A stretch of 64,000 nt of DNA, taken from contig CM037788.1 in the NCBI GenBank assembly GCA_021229015.1, positions 38,464,024-38,528,023 of the forward strand, in the 5' to 3' direction. Below, piece by piece: positions 1 to 12,200 of this stretch. The position numbers and the translations under genes are program-made. The first letter of the stretch is position 1. Each line of letters starts with the position of its first letter. This DNA is from Solen grandis. Lineage: Eukaryota; Mollusca; Bivalvia; Adapedonta; Solenidae. The notes below the pieces were generated by a model that saw only the letters and a program-made list of their open reading frames with translations, was not told where the DNA came from and ran no database searches.

Positions 1-996
1 ATTTTGGGGTGGTCCAAATCTAGTTACCACTTTATATTGGACTATTGTATACAATTTTAGCAAATGAGTAACAGTTTGTGACATAGTTGTATTTGCATTA
101 TATTGGAGTTTGTTGTAATGGATCTCTACTATACATTTACAAGCATAATAAATGTATATGTATGCACAGGATGAGAAAGATAAGTGGACTGGGACTCTAC
201 CCAGAACTTCTTGCACACAGGGCAAGTTTTCTTCTGACTGAGCTAACAGACCACTCATACAAAATTCTTCCACCATTAACATCATTGTGTTTACTTAAAT
301 TTACAGGTATCTATATTGATGGAAACCTAAATTCAGCACATTCTATCCATATTTTGCCAATGAGATTATTTGGTTACATTTGCTTTTTATTGATTATTTG
401 AAAAGCGCTGCTCCTATTTGTGCCTGATGATGTAATGGGGGATATCTGGACCAGTGGAAACTCTGTCTTACAGTTCTTACAGCAATCTTTCAATATTGCA
501 ATGTGTCAGGATTTCTCTTTTTAGCTACAATTTCAAAATAATCAATATACTGGATAATCAATGCTAGTCCTAAGAAATTATGATATAGAATGTTCTTATC
601 CACCAGTTCTAAGATTTCGATCTTGCATATTTTGATTGAAATGTACTCATTAATATATGAAGCATGAAGATTTTTTCAATGTGACATTTAGCTTGGTTGT
701 CACTTGTTTGTTCACAAAAATCTGTCGAAATTTCTTCTTTAAAGTGACATCTTTATAAATGTCAGTGTGACATTTTTGGTTATAATGTCTGTGCTAGCCT
801 TTTACCTCATGAATATTTATGTACAAGTTCATGACCTGATGAATCTAAATTTACAGAACTTTAAATAGCATGAAAAAACAATGGATTTTTCTTTGCTGAG
901 CAGATGACATAGATCTGAGATACAATAATGTATAAGCAACAGAGGAGTTTGCCATTGCATCTATACAAATCTATTTGAGGTACTGTAAAATCAGGG

Positions 997-1255
997 GGCC
1001 GCCGTGGCCGAGTAGTTACAGTCGTGGACAACAAATCTCTCGGCCCCTCACCGCTGTGGGTTCGAATCCCGGTAGGGACTTTGGATTTTTCATGTGAGGA
1101 AGCCTTCTAGCTGGCTTGCGGTAAGTTGGTGGATCTACTCAGGTACCTCTGTGTACTCGGGGTCTTCCTCCACCTGTAATTAGCTGGACGTTGCTATATG
1201 ATTGAAATACTATCGCAGCGACGGTAAACCCCAATACAACAACAGCAACAGCAAC
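997..1255 (+). repeat. Full-length tRNA-derived SINE (family A)
   Basis: A tRNA-like head carries a box A (TGGCCGAGTAG, 1005-1015) and a box B (GGTTCGAATCC, 1059-1069), the internal RNA polymerase III promoter. A unique body follows (GTGAGGAAGCCTTC, then GGTCTTCCTCCACCTGTAAT), and the element ends in a CAACAACAGCAAC-type tail. Partial copies of the same body lie near 26.2, 33.9, 36.0 and 37.4 kb, which defines it as a dispersed family. It sits in an intron of the TBC1D5-like gene. The head resembles a Leu/Ser-class tRNA, but I would not name the isoacceptor. Confidence 0.85.
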
Positions 1256-1475
1256 TGTTAAATCATTAATTTTCGTTAATTATGTACCTAGGGAATTTCG
1301 TTGATACCTTTATTTGTGTATCTATGTTCTTGAGAGTGTGAGGTCTATATTAAGAAGAGGTTTTTGTGGGGATTAATATTCTTGGGAAAAACTCTCCATG
1401 AAAAACAATGAAAATTAATGATTTCTCAGTAAAAGAGTTTGGGTGTTTGTGTTTATGTGTGTCTGTGTGTTACAG

Positions 1476-1555
1476 AGAGTCTTCAGCTGCAGCTGTTGAG
1501 ACAGTCACTGGAGAATGAGGATGAAATACTGGTTGCCATAGCCGGCATTAAACAG
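1476..1555 (+). CDS. TBC1D5: TBC1D5-like gene, internal coding exon
   Basis: The exon lies between a pyrimidine/GT-rich acceptor (GTTACAG, ending 1475) and a donor (GTATAC at 1556). It enters in phase 2 and leaves at a codon boundary. The peptide reads ESLQLQLLRQSLENEDEILV then AIAGIKQ, an acidic helical segment. Spliced to the next exon it gives IKQ-VRDVLKGTLRFS, which I recognise from memory as the post-TBC C-terminal region of TBC1D5, a Rab7 GTPase-activating protein that works with retromer and in autophagy. The catalytic TBC domain would be encoded by upstream exons not in this window. The assignment rests on memory of the human protein, so it is moderate. Intron length to the next exon is about 670 bp. 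Confidence 0.6.
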
Positions 1556-1940
1556 GTATACTGGGGGGTTGGGCAAGAGGATTGTTATTGTAAGAATATA
1601 CTAATGTTTGTAAATAGAATAATGTATTAAATATTCATCAAGTTGTTATATAAATGAAATTTATTATTCATTCAATAAATTTTCCTTACATTTGCCGAGA
1701 TAGAGATATTTGATAATTACAAAATAAAATAATTGGATGTATAAAGCATATATTGTATTTTGTTACTTGTATTACATCAAGACAGTGTGACGGTAGATTT
1801 ATATTTGTATACGTGTATTAGACCCAATTTACACTGGCTGATATGTTTGCATGATATTGTGAGAAAACGCTAAGATTTCCACCACGCGAACTAAACCACT
1901 TATACAGGAGGTGTATTCATTATAATCACGCATCACAGAA

Positions 1941-1964
1941 GGGGGGGGCGGGGGGGAGGGGGGG
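1941..1964 (+). other. Guanine tract with G-quadruplex potential
   Basis: Three long G runs are separated by single C and A bases on the + strand, inside an intron of the TBC1D5-like gene. Such tracts can fold into quadruplexes; no function is shown here. Another G run lies at about 2691-2704 just past the gap. Confidence 0.5.
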
Positions 1965-2228
1965 TGGCTTTAAATGAATCACGCTTGTAATGTCATGTTA
2001 CGGTGCATCATTACCTGTCCTGCACTTACATTACAAGACCACAATTCAACCACTGAATACACAAGGAACTGTGGGAGGTGAAACAATGACAAATGAACGG
2101 CTTGGAGCCCATGGCATGAACCAGGTTATATTGATGTTCTTATTATGATGAAAGCCTTTGTTGATAGATCATATCTGTACTGATATTTAGTGTGATCGTA
2201 ATACTGAAGTATGAAAGCTTATTTTCAG

Positions 2229-2399
2229 GTTCGAGATGTATTAAAGGGAACGCTGCGATTCTCACGTAACCTTCTGGACGAGGACGAGATTAGTATTAAT
2301 GACAATCATTACAAAATGGACACTTCCTCTGGGCCCAGCTCAGAGGATTCCTCACCTGAAGCTGGGCCCAGGTCTGCCAGTGCCGACCCTCACCGTGGT
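2229..2399 (+). CDS. TBC1D5: TBC1D5-like gene, C-terminal region exon, cut by assembly gap
   Basis: The acceptor TTTTCAG ends at 2228 and the exon opens in phase 0: VRDVLKGTLRFSRNLLDEDE, then ISINDNHYKMDTSSGPSSED. The stretch LKGTLRFS...DNHY matches my recollection of vertebrate TBC1D5 closely, including the following Ser/Pro-rich disordered tail. The reading frame runs straight into the gap at 2400. After the gap, AG followed by GTAAGG (donor GT at 2502-2503) shows that an exon ends at 2501, so this exon or a short following one spans the missing bases. The final exon of the gene was not found in the window. The protein is a cytosolic Rab GAP; this segment is a regulatory tail, not catalytic. 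Confidence 0.62.
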
Positions 2400-2499
2400 N
2401 NNNNNNNNNNNNNNNNNNNNNNNNNNNNNNNNNNNNNNNNNNNNNNNNNNNNNNNNNNNNNNNNNNNNNNNNNNNNNNNNNNNNNNNNNNNNNNNNNNN
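2400..2499. other. Assembly gap (100 N)
   Basis: Exactly 100 N, the usual placeholder for a gap of unknown size. It interrupts an exon of the TBC1D5-like gene. Confidence 0.99.
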
Positions 2500-2503
2500 A
2501 GGT

Positions 2504-5500
2504 AAGGAGTAGAGAATGCTTTGCATACTCAAGCGGTAATGCCCTAGTGTGTGAATAATATTTCTATATAAAATTTGAATTATTACAAATGTGTTTGCAT
2601 CGCAAACCATTTTATAAACAAGTTTCATGTTGATATGATTGAAAATTCAGCCAGGTTTCTACCATTCTAACCATTGTTAAATAAATAAGGGGGGGGGGGG
2701 GGGGTTGCCTGCTGCCTGCCTTGTCAATACTTTTAAAATTGTAATAAAAAAATGACTACTTAGTACAAAAGGTAATGCGTTAAATATACGTCCCCGAACG
2801 CCATTAACTTTCATAAAAACAGTTATTACAAAGTGCGATTGTAGTACGTGTCATTGTACACTTATGCCTTATAAACATATAAAACTCTGCAATGCATAAG
2901 GTATGTTAATGTTGCAAATATGAATCATTTGATGTCGCTGTGTAAGCCATTATATGAGCCCCCCAAAAGCACCATTTTCTGATAATTGCAAGTTAACAAA
3001 AACATTAGGCCATTAAATTCAAATGAAATTAGTCGGTGTTGTAATCTAAAGAATGAAAAAAGAGAGAAAAATAACCAGTAATGACATTTGTTTAAAATGT
3101 CAGACTCACGACGGATTTAAATAGTCCCTCATTAGGCATATTTTATTCATATGTTGCAAATATAAGCATCAATTAAGAAGATATGCTGACGAAAAAAAAA
3201 TAGCCATGCTTTTACTTGCACATTCCAGTGATAGTCTGTTTTTCCCATTGCGCTCCGCTACTCCACGTAGAATTAACCATGGGTTCCGAATGATGCATTT
3301 TTTTTTCTCCATTTCTTAGCAGTACAAATTAAAGCCCCGTCTTTTTCTTTCGAGGCTAGCTCAATTACTCTTAAAAGTATCACACTTAAAATTAGGTATG
3401 TTAATGTTTTTAATGAATGTCCCTAGACTGTAAAAGCTATGCAAATTTCATCCCCGAACGGCCTCGAGAAATGCCTATTTATGCAAAAGATTTTCCAGGG
3501 AACACCCGAAGTTCAATATATTAAAATTGAGATACGAGGGCTGTCTCAGAAGGTAGTGGATATTCTTCCGTATATCGAAATTCGTTCAAGTTATAACAAA
3601 AGTCCACGAACATCGTTCAGCGAGACATCCGTGATTTTACTGCCGAACACGTTCCGCCCACTTTTCTAACGATTCCGGGAGATTTCCCGTTTTCTTTCAA
3701 TAGATATTTTATTGTGTGAACTTCAGATATTAATCAAACCACTTTTGAAACTTTGTCCTCATGAAATATGTGAAAATACATTTTTTCTCTTGTAAATCTT
3801 AATGTTAAAGGTACTGGGACTTTAAGGAGTAGCCTTCAATAAATCATTAATTGTACGTCATGCTTTCCTTATACTATCTTTTCTGTCCGGAAAGTTTCGA
3901 AAATGTACGAATGTACGTGTTTGTTTCGTTCGTGTTTTACCAAAATATTTCCGTCTGCGAATCTGTAACTGGCGTGGTATCGTGACACCTGTTTGCGGTG
4001 TGATATCACAAAAACAGTACCATGTACTCATCCATGTCTGATATTATGCTGATATACACACGCGACTGGTAGACTGTCAAAGGGCCGATAAACCCTATAA
4101 AATATACAAATAAACATATGCACTATTCTACAAACAATATCTAGATTTGTTACTATCGCTCCATCTGCGGGATATATCAGGTCTACAGTCAAACCTGTCT
4201 TAAGTGTCCAATCAGTGGAACGAGAGAAGATGGCTGCTTAACAGAGGTGGCCGCTAAACGAAGGTGCTAAACAAAATGCTAATTTGGTGATATTAAAACT
4301 GACCGTTAAAAGCAGTTTGATCGCTAAATAGTGATGGTCGCTAATACAGGTTCAACTGTATAATCAGAATCCCATTCCTGTCATTATACCCTACGTGAAG
4401 AGAACATTAAGTAACACTGGATACTTAAATTGTTTTTTTAGTTTTTTTTTAGCTCATCTGATTTTGGAAGAAAAAAAATGATGCGATATTGTCATCACAA
4501 TGCCGTCGTCGGCACGGCGTTTGCGTTGGTGTCCACCCTGGTTAAGTTTTATGTTTAGGTAACTTTTCTACATCAACTATCAAAGCTTGGTTCACTTATT
4601 TACCATCATCAGTTGACTCTAGGCTGCAAGAACCATAACCCCCATGACTCTAGTTTGCCTTTTGCAAGAATGATGACCCTCTTACACTTAGAAAATATCA
4701 GATCTTTTGGGTAAGCTTTTTGTTCAGGTCAGTTTTCCTCTATAACTATTATAGCCAAATCTCAGTAACCATGTATTTGAATGAAGATTGAGACAACACT
4801 TCCAAACCCACCAACCTCCTAAATAATTATCGTAAATAACTCATATTTGAATTTAATTCAAATTGTGGACCCTTTTCTCAATTTGAAAAGGAAATGTGGT
4901 ACATTGTATATACAGACGCCTTTCACCGGCGAAATAACGTTGTATTGACCTTGTGAAAGTGCATATCCGAAAATTTGGAGAACTCGAAATTGCGATTGTA
5001 ATCTGTAGCATACGCCTGTTACACACGGGTAGTGGTAAACAGCAGATGTCGTGAGTTTGAATAGCTTCCGCATCAAGAGAAGTAGTGTTCTGCAGTAAGT
5101 GCCAATGAAGTTCACATTTTTCAGTAAATGAAAAATGATTATTATTAATGTCACTTTCAAGGTTACCACAGTTGTTTCTTAAAAGAAAATGAAAAAAATA
5201 TAACTGTTGGAACTTCGTAAGTTGACAAATGGGACAAGATGGGCTTTTGCGTAACTGTGTTCAATGAAGGGTGGAACAAATAAAAACAGTCCGACGAATG
5301 TAGTAAGTAATGTCATTAAACGTTAATTGTAATGTACAGGGTTATCTGCAGTTTGGGAAAAAGTTATTCTTAACATTGAACATTCAAATTAGTTTCTAAT
5401 AAACGTCTATTTGAAAAAGTCATCTTGTCACTCGATAAAGATTGTTCAAATAAATGGACCGGTTTTTTTTCGGTTTCCATTCTGGCTGTTTCTAATTGAA

Positions 5501-6240
5501 TTCGTTCTAAATTAACCTTTTCAAGAGGTTACACTCGAATGACGTCTTTATTCTCCAACTTTTATTTTGGCAAAATAAGTGAATCAAAGAGCAATAAAAA
5601 TATAAAAAAAACAACAAAAAAACAACAACGGAAAAACAAAACAACAACAACAAAAAACAAACAAACAACAACAACATAGAAACGTAAATGCACGCACACA
5701 TGGTAATTGGCCATATTTATTAAGGTTCTAAGTCTCAGCTAAATCTCATCCATTACCAGTAAACGAATCGCAAAAAGAAAAGCATTTTATGCCCCCTTGT
5801 CATTACATTCTAAATAAGAAATTTTAGTTCAGTTTAATGCAGTTGGTTCATTGAGTAGGAATTTAATTTTAGAGTACCTGTGTGTATATCGTCTATCATT
5901 CCGTGATTGTCAAAAAATTGTAGTTTCTTCTTCACAGGTTATAACGTTACGAACGGTATAAAACCTATACAATTTATGTTGAATTCCTAAATGCATGTGC
6001 TGTCACATGACTAAATACATTTTTCGCGCATGCGCTCAACTGACATGCTGAAAATATTAATAACAAAATCGCCGGGACTAGTGAAGACACCATGTTTCGG
6101 GACGTGTCTTGTGGTAATGCAAGAACCTGCTTCGGGGATACTGTATGGAAGTCCCCGAAGTGGCGTTTCCGAAAATAGCATTTTTTCCGTGCGATGTGAC
6201 ATGCATTTGCTCAATTTCTTTGACAGGCGACAAACATGAA
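2504..6240. other. Non-coding stretch, probable intron/intergenic
   Basis: No convincing exon was found. It holds a poly-G run near 2691-2704, a TA-flanked MITE (listed separately), and at about 4441-4760 a segment beginning TTTAGCTCATCTGATTTT that looks like a diverged DNA-transposon repeat. A small perfect hairpin (arms CTTCGGGGA / TCCCCGAAG, 6130-6160) is also present. Short open frames here overlap on both strands and show no family signature. Confidence 0.5.
4186..4358. mobile_element. TA-flanked short non-autonomous element (mariner-type MITE)
   Basis: The left end reads CAGTCAAACCTGT and the right end, reverse-complemented, CAGTTGAACCTGT: 13-bp inverted termini with two differences, each flanked by TA. 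Termini starting CAGT with a TA duplication are typical of the Tc1/mariner-pogo superfamily. The 173-bp interior has no coding capacity. Confidence 0.65.
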
Positions 6241-6251
6241 CGCATAGTTTT

Positions 6252-7680
6252 TAGAACGCATAGTTTTTAAGCACCTGTACAATTATCTTCATACAAATAA
6301 CCTTATTTATACAAATCAGTCTGGTTTCATACCTGATCATTCTACGGTATATCAATTAATAGACATATATAATCAGATATGCAAAGGTTTTGATGACAAA
6401 AAATCCACTTGTATGGTATACTGTGATATATCCAAGGCTTTCGATAGAGTTTGGCAGAACGGTCTAATAATTACGACAATACGGTTTTACTGACAATATT
6501 TAAAAATGGTTAGCATCCTTTATTATTTCTCATCTATATCAATGACATTTCAGATACATTAATTAGTACAGTCCGTCTATTTGTAGATGATAGTTCATTA
6601 GCAGTTACAAGTCATGATACTAACTATATAGAAAACACCTTAAATTACGATCTTCAAAAACTACACGAATGGTCCAAACAATGGCTAGTTTCATCTAATC
6701 CCAGTAAAACTAAAGTAGTTTATTTCTCTCTTATTGACAGTGTTCTGCCAACCTTAACATTTGATAACACTATCCTAGACTTCTCATACCATCATAAACA
6801 TTTAGGAGTTACCTTAAGTAATGATGGTACATGGCACAAACACATCAATAACATAATAAATTCATCTAATAAAATTCTTAATTCAATGAGACTAGTAAAA
6901 TATAAAGTTAAAAGGAAAACTTTAAACCAAATATATATATCATATTTATGTCCTTTGCTAGAATATGCATCAGTTCTTTTTGACAATTGCACAAATTATG
7001 AGAAGGAATCACTTGAAAAAATCCAATATGAAGCGGCAAGAATTGTAACAGGTTTAACACGTTCAGTATCAATTGAAAACTTAATTAAAGAAATTGGTTG
7101 GACATCTTTAGAAAACAGGAGGCAATATCAAAAACTAATACCTATGTATAAATTTTTAACGGTGACTTACCTAGTTATATTAATCAATTATTTCCTGAAT
7201 TAGTATATAATATAACTCCATATGCAATGTCGACGATATTAATTTAATGCGTACTCGAGCAGAATTATATGCTAAATCGGTTATACCATCATGTATAAGA
7301 GCATGGAACAATTTAGATATTAATGTTAGACAATCATCATCCTTGCATATTTTTAAATCTAAATTAACGCGTCTTTATAAGTCCAATCCTGTCCCAGATT
7401 CATATTTATTTGGTGAGAGACATATTTCAATTATCCATACTAGGATGAGAAACAAATGCAGCAATCTAAACTCAGACCGCTTCAATAATCATCTTAGGCC
7501 CAATTCAAATTGTGAGTGTGGGTTTTATAACGAAGATGTTGAACACTACCTTTTCAAATGCAAGAAATATACTCAAGAAAGGCTTAATCTTTTTAATGAA
7601 ACCAGGAAATTTCACCCACTTAATGTCAATAAATTATTAAATGGAACAAACGAACTTTCACATAATGATAATATTAAACT
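6252..7680 (+). pseudogene. Older LINE reverse transcriptase, 5' part (interrupted by a later insertion)
   Basis: Degenerate frames encode a non-LTR reverse transcriptase. They include an N-terminal RT segment (HLYNYLHTNNLIYTNQSGF), a catalytic block with DISKAFDRVW, and then an internal deletion. FVDDSSLAV follows in place of the usual YADD box, then LGVTLSNDGTWHKHINNII and the thumb/C-terminal region. A CEC...EDVEHYLFKC zinc-binding motif lies at about 7510-7560. The start is 5'-truncated and carries a 15-bp local duplication (GAACGCATAGTTTTT). The frame is open up to NDNIKL at 7680, where the younger LINE begins, and it resumes at 13153. The lineage differs from the younger LINE and resembles elements common in mollusc genomes. 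Confidence 0.85.
7672..7680. repeat. Target-site duplication, left copy
   Basis: TATTAAACT occurs here and at 13144-13152, immediately outside the two ends of the younger LINE. Confidence 0.85.
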
Positions 7681-7858
7681 TACTTCCGGTAACATGGCGG
7701 TCACAGCTGTTTGATTTTTCATTTGCTGATAATTATGCTTATACAAGTGTTCAAAGGTGTTCAAAGGTATTATAAGTTATTGAAATCATAAAGGACGATT
7801 GTGCTTATATAACGGACATTTCGAATGAGTGATATTGGTGACAGGACATGCTCTTTTA

Positions 7859-8165
7859 ATGGATTTGGAGTTGGGAGTATCGGTTCAAAATCGTTTCTTT
7901 GTGTTTGATGCGGACAACATGGCGGGAAAAGAATGTAGTATAGAACATACTGGAATCGAGGATGTAAGGCAGCAGTTTTTGGAAAGTTCTGTTGATAGAA
8001 AGTTACTTGCGATCTTTGACGAGTTGAAGTTTATGAGAGAGGAGCAAGTTGACTGTTGTAAGAGGTATGCTTTCTATTCAAAAATCTGTGACACAGATGT
8101 CGGATAAACTAGTACAAGTGATTGATGTCACAAACCAGCAGAGTGATTTTTTAAAAAAATTGCTT
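7859..8165 (+). pseudogene. LINE ORF1 N-terminal segment, frameshifted
   Basis: From the ATG at 7859 the frame gives an acidic/helical peptide (ECSIEHTGIEDVRQQFLESS, LLAIFDELKFMREEQ) and stops at 8107. The next frame from about 8067 continues as a likely coiled coil (SIQKSVTQMSDKLVQVIDVT) up to an A7 run at 8153-8159. One base more in that run would lead directly into the ORF1 domain at 8180. ORF1 therefore originally began here and was split by two single-base indels near 8062-8066 and 8153-8159. Confidence 0.65.
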
Positions 8166-8179
8166 ATAAATCTATTGAC

Positions 8180-9232
8180 ATGGAAGCAAGATCCCGTCGA
8201 AACAATCTGATTTTTAGAGGATTTGTTGAAAATCGCGAAGAAAATTGTTCAAATATCATTTCAGATTTCATTAAAAACAAACTTGACCTTGACCCTCGGA
8301 ATATTTACATATCTCGAGCTCACAGACTTGGCCAACGCAAGTTTGGACAACAATTTAATAAGCGTCCAATTATAGCCAATTTTCGTGACTATGGTGTTGT
8401 AGAGGAAATTATGAGCAGAGTTTACATGCTGAAAAATACGCCATTTAGTATTGATCTTGACTTTCCCCGTGAAATTAATGAAGCACGAAAGCGTTTGTGG
8501 CCCAAACTAAAGGAGATTCGAGCTAATGAACCCCACTCTAGACCTAAAATTGTTTATCCAGCAAAACTCATCCTGAATGGCAGGGTAATACATGATGAAT
8601 TCCCAGACTGGTCGACAATGATGAGCAAAAGCAGAATAGATGTCTTCGATCGCATTAAAAGACCATTTCTGACCCCCATACAGCCTAGGCCTGGCTCTTT
8701 AGTTGGTGATTTTGAAAAATCTTCTCCTTGTAAACAACCACTGTCATCGCCCTCGGTCATCATGGAAACCTCCTCCCAGATACCTTTATCAGGTAATATT
8801 CGCAGTACTCATCAAGAGGAAGCTGCAGCGATGGATCTGTCTCAGCCTCATATGAATGGGCAAAGTGTGTATCACGAAAACGAAGTGCCTACTGATGAAA
8901 CTGAGACAAGGGTGCAGACGGAGTGCCAGGTGCCGGTTGAATTGACTAACCCCACGACATCCCAGTCACTGTCTGAATTGCTGTGTCCTGAAAATGTGAC
9001 AACAAACAATCCAATACACAACCCAGTCATCAATACATTACTTTCGGAGGATGTGGGTCATGACATAATGAAAACCAGTGTTGCTCGTGCGTCACGTTCT
9101 GTGTCACGCAGTAGTCGTCGTGCCTCAAGTAGTGTACCCTACAGACGAGAGAGTGACTCACGGAGTCGGTGTAGGCAGACAGAGTCGAATCGAACAGACG
9201 CACGAAATGACGTCAGAGGTCCGTTGCTGTAG
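8180..9232 (+). CDS. LINE ORF1 protein, L1-ORF1-like RNA-binding domain and RS-rich tail
   Basis: The open frame has 350 codons. Residues 1-165 match the pattern of L1 ORF1 (Transposase_22) proteins: MEARSRRNNLIFRGF, then ISRAHRLGQRKF, RPIIANFRDY, and EINEARKRLWPKLKEIRANE followed by a LILNGRVI strand. These proteins bind element RNA as chaperones in ribonucleoprotein particles. Residues 190-300 are polar and low-complexity; 300-345 are Ser/Arg-rich (SRSVSRSSRRASSSVPYRR). The ATG at 8180 is the first in this frame after the indels, so the natural N-terminus lies upstream. The stop is a TAG at 9230-9232, and ORF2 lies in the same frame directly behind it. The domain assignment is by visible motif only. 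Confidence 0.85.
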   Translation: MEARSRRNNLIFRGFVENREENCSNIISDFIKNKLDLDPRNIYISRAHRLGQRKFGQQFNKRPIIANFRDYGVVEEIMSRVYMLKNTPFSIDLDFPREINEARKRLWPKLKEIRANEPHSRPKIVYPAKLILNGRVIHDEFPDWSTMMSKSRIDVFDRIKRPFLTPIQPRPGSLVGDFEKSSPCKQPLSSPSVIMETSSQIPLSGNIRSTHQEEAAAMDLSQPHMNGQSVYHENEVPTDETETRVQTECQVPVELTNPTTSQSLSELLCPENVTTNNPIHNPVINTLLSEDVGHDIMKTSVARASRSVSRSSRRASSSVPYRRESDSRSRCRQTESNRTDARNDVRGPLL

Positions 9233-12200
9233 GCTGGAACGGAGAAGGCACGGCTGCGAATTTGTTCGTTGAACATTCAGTGTCTGTCTAGCAGAAGAGT
9301 AAACAAGTTAAAATGTCCTGAACTCTTATCAATTTTTCAAAATCATGATGTTATCTGTCTTACCGAAACATGGACTGACAATTTTTCAGAGCTATTTATG
9401 AATGATTTCACTTATTATGTCCTTAACAGAAAACAGTTAAACCCGAATGCAAAAAGGCAGTCAGGTGGTATTGTTATATATGTAAGAAACTCGTTAGTAA
9501 CACAAAATACATTTTACTGTTCGAGTGAGGATGATTTTCAATGTATTAAATTAGATGCAGAAAAGGTTGGATTAGATAGAGATTTGTTCTTGATAGCATG
9601 TTATGTAATTCCTGAAAGCAGTAGTAGACAGGCTATGGCAGAAAGTGATACTTTTGACAGGTTGACTGATTGTATAGCCAGTATAGATTGCAAGTATAAC
9701 GGTAACTGCTATTTTTTGTGCTGTGGTGATTTTAACAGTAGAACACGATCCTTACCTGATTATGTAGTTGGTGATAATGTAGACATTGTTTCTTTGTTGC
9801 CAGACGATTACATTCCGGACATTGAGTTAAACAGGTATACACAAGATACAGGTGTGTTAAATAATAATGGTACCCAATTACTGGACATGTGTAAACAAAC
9901 AGGGTTAAGAATTATGAATGGCAGAGTAGGTCAAGATAAAGGCGTGGGTAAATATACCTGTGTCACTAGTAGAGGGTCAAGCGTAGTCGATTATATTTTG
10001 ATTTCTCCTGCTCTGTTCCCGTTTACATATCATTTTGAAATTGGTGACCCAAATATATTGTCAGATCATTGTATGATCAGTTGCTCTTTTAATTTCAATT
10101 TGTCGAGAAATTTATACATAAATGAAAATAAGTCTAGTCACGACTTCATAGAGTACAGTTATCAATGGAATGAAGATGAAAGGACCGAATATGTTAATAA
10201 CTTAAAGGAAAATGATCGATTGGCTGGTATAAATGAGGAAATTAGTAATTGCTCAGATCAAAACAGTATTGATAACTGTGTAAAAAAGTTCAGTGATATA
10301 TTGTGTAATGCCGCAGTTGGTATGATGAAAAGAAATAAATTGAAAAGAAAAAAGGGTATAAGTTCGCCCGTTTCTTGTACAGAGCATCGTCCGTGGTTTA
10401 ATGAATTATGTTACGAAAAGAAGTGTTATTTTTATTCAATGTTAAATACATATAGGAGTTGTAAAAGTGCAGAAAATAGGGTAAGTATGGTGAAAGCTAG
10501 AAATGAATACAAGACAGTTTTAAGAAAAGCAAGGTTTTTATATGATAAAGATAGAACAGATGAGTTAATTAATGCTAGATATAAAAATGCAAAACTGTAC
10601 TGGAGAATGTTAAAAGATGTTTCAAATAATAATTCAGGTGACATCGGACTAGATGAATTTTCACATTATTTTCAAGCCGTAAATAATCCTGATGATGCTT
10701 TTTTTACCCCAGATGAAGATGTTTTATATTTTAATGATGTTATGTTACAGAACGAACTTGAAACAATGTTTGCTGAGTTAAATGCTGAAATATCGAATAG
10801 TGAAATCTTATTTGCCATTAAGCAGCTAAAGACGAATAGATCAGCCGGTCCAGACTTTCTAATTAATGAATTTTTTATTCACGGTAAAGATGTTTTATTA
10901 CCTGTTCTCTCTAGTTTATTTAATAAGATATTTGAATCTGGTCATTTTCCTACGGCATGGTCACAAGGTTATGTTATACCGTTACATAAAAAAGGTAGTT
11001 TGTTAGACGTAGAAAACTACAGAGGTATTACATTGTTAAGTACACTCGGTAAACTTTTTACAAGAATCATAAACAATCGATTAACAAATTGGGCTGAAGA
11101 ATATAATATTTATATAGAGGCTCAGGCGGGGTTTAGAGCAAAAATGGGAACCACAGATAATATTTATGTATTACATAATTTAATAACGCATATTATCAAT
11201 TCAGGTAGACAATTATTTTGTGCATTTGTTGATTTTACTAAGGCGTTTGACTATATTGTGAGAGAAAATTTATGGTACAAATTGTTAAAGCTTGGGATTA
11301 ATGGAAAAATTATAAATATAATTAAATCCATGTATGAAGATATTAAAAACAGAGTGAAATATTGTAATGAATTAAGTGGCGAATATCCATGTATGCTCGG
11401 TGCGAGACAGGGCGAGTGCTTATCGCCATTTTTGTTTGCCATGTACATTAATGATTTAGAAAGTTATATCATTGATAAAGGAATTCAGGGTATAGACATT
11501 GGAATGTGTAAATTGTTAATGCTTCTGTATGCGGATGATATTGTTCTTTTTGCTAATACTGCAGAAGAGTTACAAACATTAGACATATTAAGTGACTATT
11601 GCAATCGTTGGAAATTAAAGATAAATGTTAAAAAGACAAAAATAATGATATTTAGAAAAGGGGGTACTTTATCTAGAAATCTTTCTTTCATGTATGATGG
11701 TATTCCTATTGATATTGTTAGTAGATTTACATACCTAGGAATTGTTTTCACTACTGGTGGTTCTTTCGCAGAGGCACATGAAGCTTTATCAGGACAGGGT
11801 ATGAAAGCTATTTTTAAATTAAACAGATATCTCTATAAGTTTACTTATGTTTCAGTGAAACATAGATTAGAACTATTTGATAAACTGGTCACACCAATAA
11901 TAAGTTATGCAAGCCAGGTATGGGGTTTTGCACGTGCAAATACTATAGAACGCTTACATTTACGTTACTGTAAAAAGATTTTGAATGTTAAACGGTCCTC
12001 GCAAAATGATTTTATATATGGTGAACTTGGAAGAGTTTCATGTGTAACTAATAGATATTATAATATCATTAAATACTGGATCAAGATACTTAGTTTAAAT
12101 GAGAATAAATATGTGAAGAATATTTACAAATTGATGATAAGGGATATGGAAATTCATAGTAATACTGTTAATTGGGCATCTTTATTGAAACACTTGTTGT

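Noticed and set aside
87..401. 104-codon open frame at the left edge, preceded by a possible acceptor (GCACAG)
   Set aside because: No domain or recognisable peptide; the frame around the candidate acceptor does not resemble TBC1D5, and the region is AT-rich.
2211..2628. Several frames running through the N gap on both strands
   Set aside because: They appear open only because N is not a stop. Only the spliced + strand exon is supported.
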